A stretch of DNA of 64,000 nt from Rhineura floridana. Taxonomy: Eukaryota; Chordata; Lepidosauria; Squamata; Rhineuridae. Made by a program: the position numbers and the translations under genes. Of this stretch, positions 53,625 through 63,830 are shown in pieces (position 1 is the first letter of the stretch; each line of letters starts with the position of its first letter). The DNA lies in assembly GCF_030035675.1 (NCBI RefSeq), contig NC_084484.1, positions 187,676,934-187,740,933 on the forward strand, given 5' to 3'. The notes below the pieces were generated by a model. That model was not told where the DNA came from, searched no databases, and saw only the letters and a list, made by a program, of their open reading frames with translations.

Positions 53625-53853
53625 TTTATACCCTGTGCCAAAGCTTCTCCTCCTCCTCCTCCTCACCTGAGTGGCTGCCGTCATTGGGTGGATCCGGGCA
53701 GCCCAGCTGCATGGGGCTGTGGGGCCAGAGGGGGGAGGCTGTCTGCCCTGGGGTGTGGCCCTGTGGACTGAGCCGGAGGACCCAGATAGCGCTCTCTCTG
53801 TCTCTTAAGGAGGAGTCATCGTCACTTAGCTGAGGCTAGTTCTGTTTATCAGT
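53625..53853 (-). promoter_or_regulatory. Promoter of beta-globin gene 2
   Basis: On the - strand: TATAAA at 53,630-53,625, CCAAT at 53,687-53,683 preceded by a CACCC box (CCACCCAAT). A GATA site AGATAG (53,784-53,789) and a second one, TGATAA (53,846-53,851, - strand), lie upstream. The AGATAG sits in CCCAGATAGC, the same 10 bases as in the gene 1 promoter. The start site should be near 53,597. Confidence 0.88.
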
Positions 53854-53929
53854 TATTGAGGAGCAGAAGGACCAGGCACTGTGTGCACGCAACTCCCTCT
53901 GTTCCACGGGGCACTTTTGGTGGTTCCTC

Positions 53930-54262
53930 ACATGGACCCTGAGGTTTGGTTGGCCTCCACCAGGGACCCAGCCTTCAGTCTGGCAGGCCCTGCCCTGTGG
54001 AACTCCCTGCCACTAGAGGCTTAGCAGGAACTATCCCTTCTTTCTTGCAGGTGTCACCTGAAAACTGAACTTTTTAGACAGGCCTTTCAACATGATTTTT
54101 TTTCTTCCAACCAATGCAGTATTTGTTGACGCTTTTATTATTGTTTCAAATGATGTTTTTATTGGTTTTTAATTTTATAGTGTTTTTGCATGTTGTTAAG
54201 TCACCTCAGTGTATGAAAAGGCAGCTTATAAATACCTTAATAAATAAATAAATAAACAGATA
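53930..54262 (+). mobile_element. L2 LINE 3' end
   Basis: DNA for the L2 C-terminus ('ctgtggaactccctgccact', then KTELFRQAF) is followed by a T-rich 3' UTR ending in (AATA)n. 5'-truncated. Confidence 0.75.
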
Positions 54263-54423
54263 CAACAGGAAGCCTGTTTTGCATTCCCTCAAGGCTCCCA
54301 GCCCAAGACCTGTTTTGCATGAACAAAATGCTCCACACGCACCTCACAGAGCATTTATGTCCATTGCACAGATGAGGGTCACTGTAGGGAGGAGGGAGAT
54401 ACTTGATACAGTGCGCATTTACA

Positions 54424-54540
54424 GGTGAACCTAACTAATTCGCACTTTCCAAAATAATCTGCAAACCAAAAGACAACCATCCCCATTGAAATTCACACTT
54501 CTCTGAATTTTGCAGTGCAGGTAGAAAAGTGCATATATGT
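54424..54540. repeat. Unclassified repeat family, copy 2, left part
   Basis: 'aggtgaacctaactaattcg' and 'ttctctgaattttgcagtgc' parallel the sequence at 57,372-57,450. The copy is interrupted by an L2 tail and resumes at 54,766. Confidence 0.5.
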
Positions 54541-54765
54541 TTTAACTTTTCAGCACCTGCTGAAAACCTTTTTGTTCCACCAGGCTCATAAACGGAATTA
54601 AGAAGATGCTTTTTTTGCAACAGTTGACCTTTGTTTTTATTGTATTTTTAATTCAATTTAATTGTTTTATTCTATGATTGCTGTTTTTTAATGTGTTGTA
54701 ACCTGCTTTGATGTTTTTAACGAAATAGCAGAATACAAATATTTTTTATAAATAAACTATGCATA
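54541..54765 (+). mobile_element. L2 LINE 3' tail
   Basis: 'ctgaaaacctttttgttcca' (LKTFLFHQAHK-type end) and a T-rich 3' UTR ending in 'ttataaataaac'. Confidence 0.7.
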
Positions 54766-54868
54766 AAAATGCTTGTATTAATGAAGAGCACATACAAAAA
54801 CGCATTATGTTAGGGGAAATAACATACATAGGTAAAATTGCATACAAAAATCCGGCAAAGATGCAGAC
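54766..54868. repeat. Unclassified repeat family, copy 2, right part
   Basis: Units such as 'gcataaaaatgcttgtatta' and 'aggggaaataacatacatag' match 57,480-57,600. The repeat directly replaces the 3' end of the OR52 pseudogene. Confidence 0.55.
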
Positions 54869-55640
54869 ATGCGCCCCACAGGTGCCAAAGGCCTTGAGCC
54901 GGGCATCTCTGGATGGGAGTCTCAAGACAGTCCTGAGGATAAGGACATATGACCCCACGATGAAGACGGCATCCCAACTGGTGGTGAGGAGGCGGCTATC
55001 AAGCCATACGCACTGTTGATTGTGATGTCTGCACAAGCAAGCTTGGCAATCCCCATGTTCTTGCAGTAGGTGTGGCGAATCACATTGGTCCGGCAGTAGG
55101 GGAGCCTCTTGAGGAGGAAGATCCCGGGTGTCACTGCACAGATACTGCTGCCCACAAGGCTGCCTCCGATCTTAGCGATGGCCACGCTGGTCAGGACAGC
55201 TGTGTACCTCAGCGGGTGGCAGATGGCCACGTACAGATCAAAGGCCATGGCTAACAAAATGGCGGACTCCGAGAGGAAGAGGGCGTGGATCAAACACATT
55301 TGCGTGAGGCAGCCGTGGTAGGAGATCTCCTCAGCATCCCACCAGAAGATGGCCAGCGTCTTGGGGACAATCACCAAGCAGAGGGCGACGTCGTTGAGCG
55401 TCAGCATGGCAAGGAAGACGTACATGGGGTCGTGGAGGGCCTGTTCTTTCACCACCACCAGGACAACCGCCGAGTTGCCCAGGAGACCCATGGAGAACAT
55501 GGCTCAGGAGAGGATGGAGAGCCAGCCATGCATCGACTCCAGGCCTGGGATGCCAGTCAGCAGGAAGAAGGTGGGATAAGGGTGGAAGGACAGGTTGAGG
55601 GCTGCCGCTGCCCACAGGAAGTGCTGCTGCTGTTGCTGCT
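54868..55640 (-). pseudogene. OR52-like class I olfactory receptor pseudogene, 3'-truncated
   Basis: The - strand encodes FLLTGIPGLESMHGWLSIL, then an in-frame TGA at 55,506-55,504. It continues MGLLGNSAVVLVVVKEQALH (TM1), MLTLNDVALCLVIVPKTLAI (TM2), MAFDLYVAICHPLRYTAVLT (TM3; Arg of the DRY motif is Leu), and YCKNMGIAKLACADITIN (loop 2, OR52-type). One frame change near 54,980 precedes TM5 (DAVFIVGSYVLILRTVLRLP). The gene stops after RLKAFGTCGAHVCI at TM6, where an unclassified repeat begins, so TM6-TM7 are lost. A GCT-repeat stretch blurs the N-terminus and no clear ATG is seen. It lies about 1.2 kb upstream of the globin gene 2 promoter. Confidence 0.92.
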
Positions 55641-55650
55641 GCTGCTGTTC
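55622..55650. repeat. (GCT)n microsatellite
   Basis: tgctgctgctgttgctgctgctgctg run at the 5' edge of the OR52 pseudogene. Confidence 0.9.
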
Positions 55651-56079
55651 CGAGCCTGGATGGATGGGGGCACAAAGCAGACGCAGGAGTGTCCGTTAAG
55701 AAGGGCCCAGGGGAAGCTGGCACCTGGCACTGCTTGCGCCTCTCCCGCAAGATCAGGGGTCCTTCTTCCGCATTCAGATTTAGGATATTCCTCCCAGTCA
55801 CAGCCCAACACTTTGCTCTGCCCCCCCTCCTGTTAAGGCAGTGCCCCCCCTGACCAAGAACATTTGCTTGTGAGGACAGAGCCCAGAGTGACGGGTCTGG
55901 CAGGAATCACTGGTGTTGGGGGTGGCATTTCTGCCTGGAAGGCAAGACCTGGCAGCAAGAGGAGGGAGAAGTGAGAGTCTGTTCTCCTGGAGGTGGTTTC
56001 TGACTCCTCTGCAAAGCCGGAGGAGAGGCCTCTTTCTCTCAGGGCTGGCCTGCACAACTCAGGGCCACAGCCCAGTAGC
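55651..56079. other. No gene seen
   Basis: No supported coding frame or named repeat. Confidence 0.4.
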
Positions 56080-56300
56080 CCAGTATCAGGCTGTGAGTGC
56101 ACTAGTGGCCTACAGCAAAGCGTTTCCATTGGCCACACCTGGAGGGGGAACAGGTTGATCTGCCAATCAGTTGTGAAATCTCTTCGAAGCTGTTTTTTTT
56201 TTTTTAAAATGTACTGGAGCTGCTCCCACCAGGTTTTAGAGTAAAAAGGGGCGAGGCTTGACTGGCGTTGTGTGCCCCCGTTTTCAGAAAAGAGAGCTGG
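56080..56300 (+). repeat. Unclassified dispersed repeat, copy 2
   Basis: 'gccaatcagttgtgaaat', 'aggttttagagtaaaaagg' and 'gttttcagaaaagag' match the complement of 20,225-20,480. Confidence 0.6.
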
Positions 56301-56339
56301 AGATGGACTGGAACCCGCAGAACAGGGAGGGTGTTTCCC

Positions 56340-56512
56340 TCTCTGCCCTCAGATCTACACGCAGAAGGTCCCACGTCCAATCCCCAATGGCAGCATCTCC
56401 AGGTACAGCTGGGAGAGAGTCCCTGCCTGAAAGCCTGGAGAGCCGCTGCCAGTCAGTGTAGACAAGAGGGAGCTAGAGGGAGCAGTGGCCTGACTTGCCA
56501 TTAAGGCAGCTT
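56340..56512 (+). repeat. tRNA-derived SINE
   Basis: Head 'cgcagaaggtcccacgtcc' (B-box region), 'cagcatctccaggtacagct', 'ccgctgccagtcagtgtaga' and the tail 'ttaaggcagcttgctgtg'. This copy is in + orientation and shows the unit's 3' end. Confidence 0.7.
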
Positions 56513-57189
56513 GCTGTGTTTCCCCGGTGCCGGAGTCAAGGCCTGGAAGCCAGTTGCGATTTCCACCACCACCACCAGAAAATGTGATGCCAGTTGTGAC
56601 CCCCACTCTGTGTACTTGCCCCTCCCCCAGGAAATGTCTGCTGGAGTCTCTTCCCCACCACACTGTAGGAGCACCGAAGGGCCCCAGAAGTGAGATGTGG
56701 GGAAGGGAGCGTCTCTGCGCCAGTATGCCAGCCCTGCTCCTCCTCCTCCTCTGCTTCTATTCAGGCCTGGTGGTGGCTGGGCCAGGAGGGCTCCCCTGTG
56801 CCCACCAACCAGGGCCCGTCGCACTGCCGGTGGTGTAGCAGGAGGGCCCCCTGGTGCCTGTGACTTGTTGGGAGACTGATAGCCTCCTCTGGAGCTATCG
56901 CTGCCCTCCCTGAATTCAGCAAGGAGGAGGGAGGAGGAGAGATAAGAAAGGAGGCAGGGACACACAAACAAGGCAGCATTGGAGCCAAGGAGAAAAGGTC
57001 TGGGGGGGAGGTGAGAGGAGTCCCAGAAAGGCGCACAGAGGGTGGGGAGCCCCATAGCAGAGGGCAGGGTGCCGAGGGGCCTGGGGAGCGGGAAGCACAG
57101 AGTTTGCCTGCTCTCAACTTTTGTGTGTGTGTGGAGGGGGGGAGGCTAGGGGGGAATTTAAGATGTGGGAGGAACTTCCAGCCATGTGC
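56513..57189. other. No gene seen
   Basis: GC-rich, short frames without similarity. Confidence 0.4.
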
Positions 57190-57194
57190 AGCAG

Positions 57195-57300
57195 ATGAGA
57201 GGAGCATCTGTGGGGGGCCCAGATGCTGTTGGACTAATGGCTCCCATCAGCCCCAGGTAGCCAACATGGCTAATGGGCCCGGAAGGATGATGGGAGTCAG
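57195..57300. repeat. hAT-type MITE fragment
   Basis: 'cccagatgctgttggacta' and 'ggctcccatcagccccagg' are the MITE body seen at 10.3 and 12.3 kb. Confidence 0.55.
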
Positions 57301-57349
57301 TCAGAGTAGGAAGGAAGAGGAAGAGGCCACCAGGTAGGGCTGAGGAAGC

Positions 57350-57640
57350 CATTCAATTAAGTTCACATTTGAAGGTGAAGCTACCAAATGCTCGCTGTCC
57401 AGAACAATGCAAGAGGGGACGGACAATCTTCCTTCAAACTTTTGCAATGCAGCTCTCCAGCCAAGAAATGTGCACAGGAATGCTTGTAATAAAAACGTAC
57501 AAAAATGTATGAGATTATGGGAAATTGCTTTGTACAAATGTGTCTAACGGGAAATTACATACAAAAATGTGCTTATTAGAAGGAATCCACGCAAAAACGC
57601 TGATGAATCCTCTTGAGGATTTTTTAAATAAAAGATTGCA
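57350..57640. repeat. Unclassified repeat family, copy 3 (longest)
   Basis: 'tgaaggtgaagctaccaaat' at the left, then repeating units such as 'acgggaaattacatacaaaa'. It shares order and motifs with 54,424-54,868, so both ends of the family may be readable here. Confidence 0.55.
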
Positions 57641-58559
57641 AATTGCTGCAGAATGTGGAGAACTGACCTGGAAAAATGAAGCTGGAATGGCTGCACATGT
57701 CCCTCCCCAGCACCTCTGCTGTGTCCTCATTGCAAGTGCGCACTCAGTGTTCAAAGGGGTGATTCCCAGTCACTGGGATAAGCATGTGCCAAACTCTGTC
57801 TTGCCACACTTCATGCAGCAATAATTAACGAGGTAATATAAACGGCCTTCCGAGTCACGGGAGTGGGGCACCCCTGCTGCCCTTTCGGGGGGGAACCAAC
57901 AAGTGGGCAAGGTTGGCCGAACCTCAGCAGTGAGAAATTAGGGCCAAGCTACACAACAGATGTAACAAAATCTCTGCTTTTTTCTTCAATGAAGATGGAC
58001 CAGTAAGTGTGTGTGTGCGTGTGCCAATTTGAGTAGAGGAGGGGGGTGGGTGGGTGTCCTTGCCACGTCAGCATTTTCCCCACTCAAACATTTCCCACAC
58101 ACATACACACACCCCAGCCTGCTTCCCACCTCCCATGGACAGGGTTCAAGATGTACCACCAGACACACTCACCCATCCTGGCGCTGTGCATAGCAATGCA
58201 GGGGATGTGCCATGCTGTTGGCTTCTCTTAGCTGAGGTCTTGGGTGCTTCACCCTGCCCGCCACTCCTCCGTGAAAGGCTACAGAAATGAGAGCTAAAGT
58301 GATGAGAGCGGAGAGCTGAACCAGCGGATCAGGACACAAGAGATCAAACTCCAGGCTGTTGTGTATACGTTGCACAGCTCTGCCCTCTCCTTTTTCTCCC
58401 CCCCCCCTGCGCTTTTTCTCTGGAGAGTCTGCCTCTCCCTTGGGCAAGAAATGGACTTCAGGATCTCCTGAGAATAAGCCTGGTTCTTCTCTCTAATTGC
58501 TTCCTGCTCAGGCCTGTCTGAGGCACCGCCACCACCAGACATCACATGCTGCACAGAGA
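57641..58559. other. No gene seen
   Basis: No supported gene. A short (CA)-rich stretch lies near 58,098-58,112. Confidence 0.4.
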
Positions 58560-58575
58560 TGCCCCTGGGCAATCT

Positions 58576-58655
58576 TGGAGCAGATCAGACTTCCTGGGGC
58601 TGACAGGAGTTGTATGTCAGAATACCTGGAGAACTCCAGGATGGGGAAGGCTGGT
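58576..58655. repeat. hAT-type MITE, decayed
   Basis: 'cctggggctgacaggagttg' and 'ggatggggaaggctgg' match the right half of the 12.2 and 23.6 kb MITEs. Confidence 0.5.
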
Positions 58656-59214
58656 TTATCATCCTTTGTCCTTCTAGCAAGCTCAGGGGTCGCCACTATT
58701 CTCCATGTAACAGCTGGGAAGAATGATTCAGAAGTCGCAGTCCAGACAACCTGTTTATTGAGCATTCATTCTCATGTGTTTTCAGGGAGCTGAGACAACA
58801 GGCTGTGTCCACACTGGGGTGCTTAGGCATGCATTGGCCTCTGGGCGTGCTTGCACATTTATGACTCCAAAATGTATCCTGTTCCCCCAACCACCCTGTT
58901 GTCCACACTAGTGGGCAGTGCAGGATGGGATGAAGTCGCCCTGTGTGTTGCTGCCTCCTCCCTTCAATCAGTACGCCCACACCCTCCATACGTTCCAGAA
59001 ACCGGAGGTGGGCATGTCTGCAGGTATTTGTGTACCTGCATGCGTGCACCTTTAAAAAATGACAAATGCAATTCAGTATAAATAAATGTAAAAAACCAAA
59101 GTTCACATATCAGACTCATCCACAATTGAGTTTAATGTGCATCTGAAGCTGCTTGGGTCTCTAATTTTTTGTGGTGTCCACAAGTCACCACAAAAGTCAC
59201 CCAGTCTGCATCTG

Positions 59215-59472
59215 TGTTGGAATTGCTTTTTAATATGTTTTTAAACCTTTTTTTAAAAAACCCCAATATGTTTTTTAACCTTTTAAAAGATGTCTTTAAA
59301 GCTTTTTTTTTAAAAAAAATGTTTTTAACGTTGTTTTGTTTTAATGTATTTTAAAGTCTGTTTTTATGATGTTTTAAAGTGTTTTTAGTGCTTATGTTTG
59401 CCGCCCTGGGCTCCTGCTGGGAGGAAGGAAGGGATATAAATCAAATAATAAATAATAAGTAAATAAATAAGA
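59215..59472 (+). mobile_element. L2 LINE 3' UTR
   Basis: T-rich 3' UTR with repeated 'atgttttta' units, then 'tgccgccctgggctcctgct', 'gggaggaaggaagggatata' and an (AATA)n tail. This is the + strand form of the tails at 1 and 330. Confidence 0.85.
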
Positions 59473-60030
59473 ATGCTAGGACTGGGGAGGGCCGCTGTGA
59501 GAGAACTAGAAAAGGTCCTCAAGTGCAAAGACGTATCACTGAACACCAAAGTCGGGATCATTCAGACCATGGTATTCCCAATCTCTATGTACGGATGTGA
59601 AAGTTGGACAGTGAAAAAAGCAGATAAGAGAAATATCAACTCATTTGAAATGTGGTGTTGGAGGAGAGCTTTGCACATTCCATGGACTGTGAAAAAGACA
59701 AATAACTGGGTGTCAGAACAAATTAAACCAGAACTGTCACTAGAAGCTAAAATAATGAAACTGAAGTTATCATACTTTGGACACATCGTTAGAAGACCTG
59801 ATTCACTAAAAAAGACAGTAATGCTTGGAAAAACAGAAGGGAATAGAAAAAGAGGAAGGCCAAACAAGATATGGGTTGATTCCCTAAAGGAAGCCACAGA
59901 CCTGAGCTTACAAGAGCTGAAGAGGGTGGTTCATGACAGATGCTCTTGGAGGTCGCTGATTCAGAGGGTCGCCATAAGTTGTAGTCGACTTGGAGGCACA
60001 TAACAACAACAACAATAAATAAATAAATAA
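59473..60030 (+). mobile_element. BovB (RTE) LINE 3' end
   Basis: Open frame 59,473-60,003 encodes ELEKVLKCKDVSLNTKVGII, MYGCESWTVKKADKRNINSF, LSYFGHIVRRPDSLKKTVML and the ending SCSRLGGT. The tail is 'cataacaacaacaac' plus (AAAT)n. It reaches further 5' than the copy at 21.4 kb and the frame is uninterrupted over 176 codons, so it is fairly young. Confidence 0.95.
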
Positions 60031-60059
60031 GTCAAGTGTGGCAGGCACCATTTTCTCTC

Positions 60060-63000
60060 TGCTAAATTTGGATTTTCCCAATCCACAAATAATCCCATAA
60101 GGGATGACCATCCAATATAAAATTGCCACAAGAGCTAGAACTAGCAATATTTTTTCCCTCCTCCTCGGATCTAAGCACTTGTCTCTCCAGGAGACCGAAT
60201 TGCCCTCCGCTAAGTGCCCTTACAACCCTCCTGCCTCTTCTTCTGGTGCCCCCCTAACAATTGTGGAGGTGAACTCTTCCAGCTCTCAGAATGCTCAGAA
60301 TGTGGCCTTTGCCACAAACGTGAGAGGTGAAGGGTTTAACCCTGGGGGTACAATAGATCTGATAAGTAGGGACACCTCCCCATCCGCTCCCTCTACTTCC
60401 TATCCCATAACAAATTGCTGTGTTAGCTACGCAAAGGAACTAAATCTGATTGGCCCCGCTTGACAAATTTCGTTTCTGTCTTGGAATATATCAGGCTGGG
60501 CCAACAAACATAGTGATGCAGAATTGGTCTCCTTTTTACGTGAATTCACTATTGTCTGTTTACAGGAAATGTGGGCGACTGACATTAACCCTCCATCTCT
60601 CGATGGCTTTAAAGCATATTCCACCCCCGCCCTTAAGATAAACCCAAAAGGTGGACCTAGTGGTGGTCTTAGTATTTTAATTTCTGTGGACCTGCCAGTG
60701 GAGATTCACCCCTTGACTTCGATTAGCGGCCGTTACGTCCAGGGGCTGCGGCTGAGTGGGCGCTCTATTGGATGACTTATCGTTATTAATGTTTTTTTCC
60801 CCCGGCGGTAGCCAAGTCTGTGGGTCTTCATCGTGTCTGGGAATCTCTCTCAGACTCTTTGTCACAAGTAGAGCAACAATTCCCTGATGCAAGGCTGCTC
60901 TTACGTGGGGATTTTAATGCTAGGTTAGGTAACCCAGAGTCAGACTTCGAACGGTCCTCGAATCATGGTCCAAATTCTTATCTCCCACTAAAGGATAGAG
61001 TTTCCCAAGATCAAGTATTGAATAAGCAAGGCCACAGACTTTTGGATGTTCTGATGTTGCATTTCTTGGAATGCCTCCACGGCTCCTCTTGTGATGAGTC
61101 TAAAGGCGCTTTTACTTACTTAACTACTAGGGGAGCGAGTGTAATCGACTATATATTTGTGTCCAATAACTTACTTACAGAAGTGTTAAGTTTTGATGTT
61201 ATCAGGGTGGAAAGTGACCACTTTCCCCTCTCAATGAGAATGGGACTTTTACTTCCAATCGCTCCCCCCCGCCACAATTAAGTTTGGAAGGTATTCACTT
61301 ATCTGAACGGAGAGTGCGCTGGTCTACCTCCCTGTGCTCCTCTATTTTGGATTTCCTATCTAGTAATCTTTCTGTAACCACCAGACAAGCAATACTCGTA
61401 TCTGATTCAGATGTTCTGCAGGCATACCAATCAATGGTATCCCTTATGAGACCCATGTTGTCCTCAAACAAACAATTGAGGGGCCGTGGGCCTCTGAATA
61501 ACGGGTGGTATGACCGTGAATGCAAATCAGCCAAACACCAGCTGGCAAATTATGCCCATCACGCAATGAGATCACCGGATAATTTTGAGCGCACGTACCT
61601 TGTCCTTTTGCGTGCCTCGTATAAGTCATTATTAAAATGGAAAAAAGAACTATATTCTATCTCCCAGTGGCAACTACTAGACCAGGCAGTAGCAAAAAAA
61701 GATGAGTGATCGTTCTGCGATCAGGCAGCCAAAGGCATGCGTACAACAGGCTCCCTCAGCCCCTGCCAGATCACTGCTGCCACCTGGTATACACACTTTA
61801 GTAGGCTTTATGCGATGCCCACTGAAATCTCCGTGGCCCCTTCACAATGGGACTTCTCTTTGCCTACATGGCCCCCAGTCTTGGCCTGTCAAATTAAAAC
61901 ACTTCTGTCTACATTGAGATTGGGTAAAGCTCCGAGTGAGGATATGCTCCCTCCTGAAATTTTTAAAAATTTCCCGGACTGGTGGACACCCATATTAGCC
62001 AAATTGTTTACACAAATAAATAATACAGATATTTTTCAGATGGGATGGAAGCAAAGTATAATCATTCCCATATATAAGAAAGGGGAGAGACTGAACCCTA
62101 ATAATTACTGCCCCATCAGTCTGCTAGATACAGCAGTGAAATTGTACTCTAAATATCTGTTATCTAAATTTGAAGAGTGGGAAGCCACTAATTGGGTCAT
62201 TTCCCCGGAACAAGCCGGTTTTCGTAAAGGTCAAAGCATGATGGACCACTGCTTTACCTTATACTATATTGCAAGGAAAAGTGTTCTCAGCCCTATGAAA
62301 CATCTATACGCGGCCTTCGTGGATTTGGCGGCGGCCGTTGACTCTATAGATAGAGCAAGGTTGTGGGCCAAATTGGCCAAAACTAATATAGACAAGCGTC
62401 TTCTCTTCCTCATCAGAGAATTATACACTGACAACAGTGCTAGAGTTAGGGTGGGCCTTTCTGGCACCCTTACAGACGCCATTGCTACTAACAAGGGAGT
62501 TAAACAGGGTTGCCTCTTGGCCCCTTCTCTATTTAATTTCTACCTTAACGAAATAACCTCTGAATTGGCCGGCCCTGATTTCTTTCCTCCCACCCTTGGA
62601 AACAGGAAAGTGTCGATTCTCTTATATGCTGACGACATGATCCTGTTGTCCATTACGCGTGTTGGCCTAAGGAGATTGCTTAGGAAATGCAGCGCTTGTT
62701 GTGCAATAGAAAACCTCCGGATCAATTATTCCAAAACCAAAGTTATGGGTTTTGGTAAAAGGCATAGAAATTTTTCGTGGACTATGAATGGCCACCCAAT
62801 TGAGCAATGTCATGATTTTAAGTACTTGGGTATTTTTTTCCAGGATAATCTTTCCTGGAAAAAACATATAAACAATACTAAAACACCAGCTTTAAGATCC
62901 TGCAGGGCTATCTTGAGCTTCCATAGAACAGTAAGAGGCAATTTAGTCCTCCCAGCCCTAAAAATTTATACAAACAAAGTTCTTCCCCAGATTATATACG

Positions 63001-63523
63001 GTGCACCTGTTTGGGGATGGGACAATTCAAACTAGTTTGAATTCAAACTAGTTTTTTTAAAAAACTCCTCCATCTCCCCCCAGGCACGCCGGCTGCATTA
63101 CTCCGAGCAGAACTTGGCCTCCCCCAAATTAGAGCCCATGCTCATTATACCCTGTTCAATTTCTGGGAATCTTTAAAAAACGCTTCTACCAAACTCTCAA
63201 AAATCTGCTATGACCAGGCATTAAATGATAGTTTTTGGTGCTCCAGAATAGCAAGCCTATATCACTTGTACCACATAACAACCCTGAATTTACTCATTTC
63301 GAACCGAGTTAAGTTGAAAGATGCAATTTTTCAACACTGCTTCTGGATTGATCGTCTGGCCATTAATAATTCCAAATTTTCAAGGTGGTATGGAGCAATT
63401 AAGTCGGATCATCAGAGGGCTAGTTACGTATCCTATCCTATGCCAACGAACTTTAGACACGCATTTACCACCCTAAGGTTCCAGACAATGCCGACAGCGG
63501 CATTGAGATTGGAAAAATAAGAA
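60060..63523 (+). mobile_element. Vingi-like (I-superfamily) non-LTR retrotransposon, nearly full ORF2
   Basis: An ORF1-like serine-rich tail (60,104-60,463) is followed by an apurinic-type endonuclease: FTIVCLQEMWATD, LLRGDFNARLGNP and the VIDYIFVSNN/VESDHFPL end. The reverse transcriptase (61,737-63,035) has IIPIYKKGERLNPNNYCPIS, EQAGFRKGQSMMDHC, GVKQGCLLAPSLFNFYLNEI and the catalytic LLYADDMILLS. The C-terminus ends HAFTTLRFQTMPTAALRLEK at 63,520. About two frameshifts and a few stops are present, and the IPIYKKG and YADD motifs are intact. A short palindrome of aattcaaactagtttg units lies at 63,026-63,055. Family call rests on the APE-type endonuclease and RT style; Vingi is the best fit among squamate LINEs. 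Confidence 0.75.
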
Positions 63524-63587
63524 ACTGGGAGAAGAAGCCAAAATGTACAGTTCTGACCATCCCTACACAGGAGCACATCAAGAGACG

Positions 63588-63718
63588 GACCGATTCCATC
63601 AAGGAAGCCACAGACCTGAACTTACAAGATCTGAACAGGGTGGTTTATAACAGATGCTACTGGAGGTCGCTGATTCAAAAGTCAAAATCTACTTGAAGGC
63701 ACACAACAACAACAACAA
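63588..63718 (+). mobile_element. BovB LINE 3' terminal fragment
   Basis: 'accgattccatcaaggaagc', 'gatctgaacagggtggtt' and 'aaggcacacaacaacaacaa' match the last 130 bases of the BovB copy at 21.4 kb. Confidence 0.9.
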
Positions 63719-63739
63719 CCACAGCAGCACATAATCAAA

Positions 63740-63830
63740 CTATGGCATTCAATCCCATCAGATGTTGTGATGGCCACGTGGAGGATGAGGCTACCAGTGG
63801 CTGCTAGCCATTATGGGCATGTAAGCAATA
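63740..63830 (+). repeat. CR1 C-terminal fragment
   Basis: 'ctatggcattcaatcccatc' and 'tgttgtgatggccac' match the KLWN..P..VVMAT segment of CR1 copies A and B, then 'ggctgctagccattatgg' as in their 3' UTR. Confidence 0.6.

Noticed and set aside
55622-55650. A polyglutamine- or polyserine-coding repeat
   Set aside because: The GCT run lies at the ragged 5' edge of a dead receptor and in no supported coding frame.
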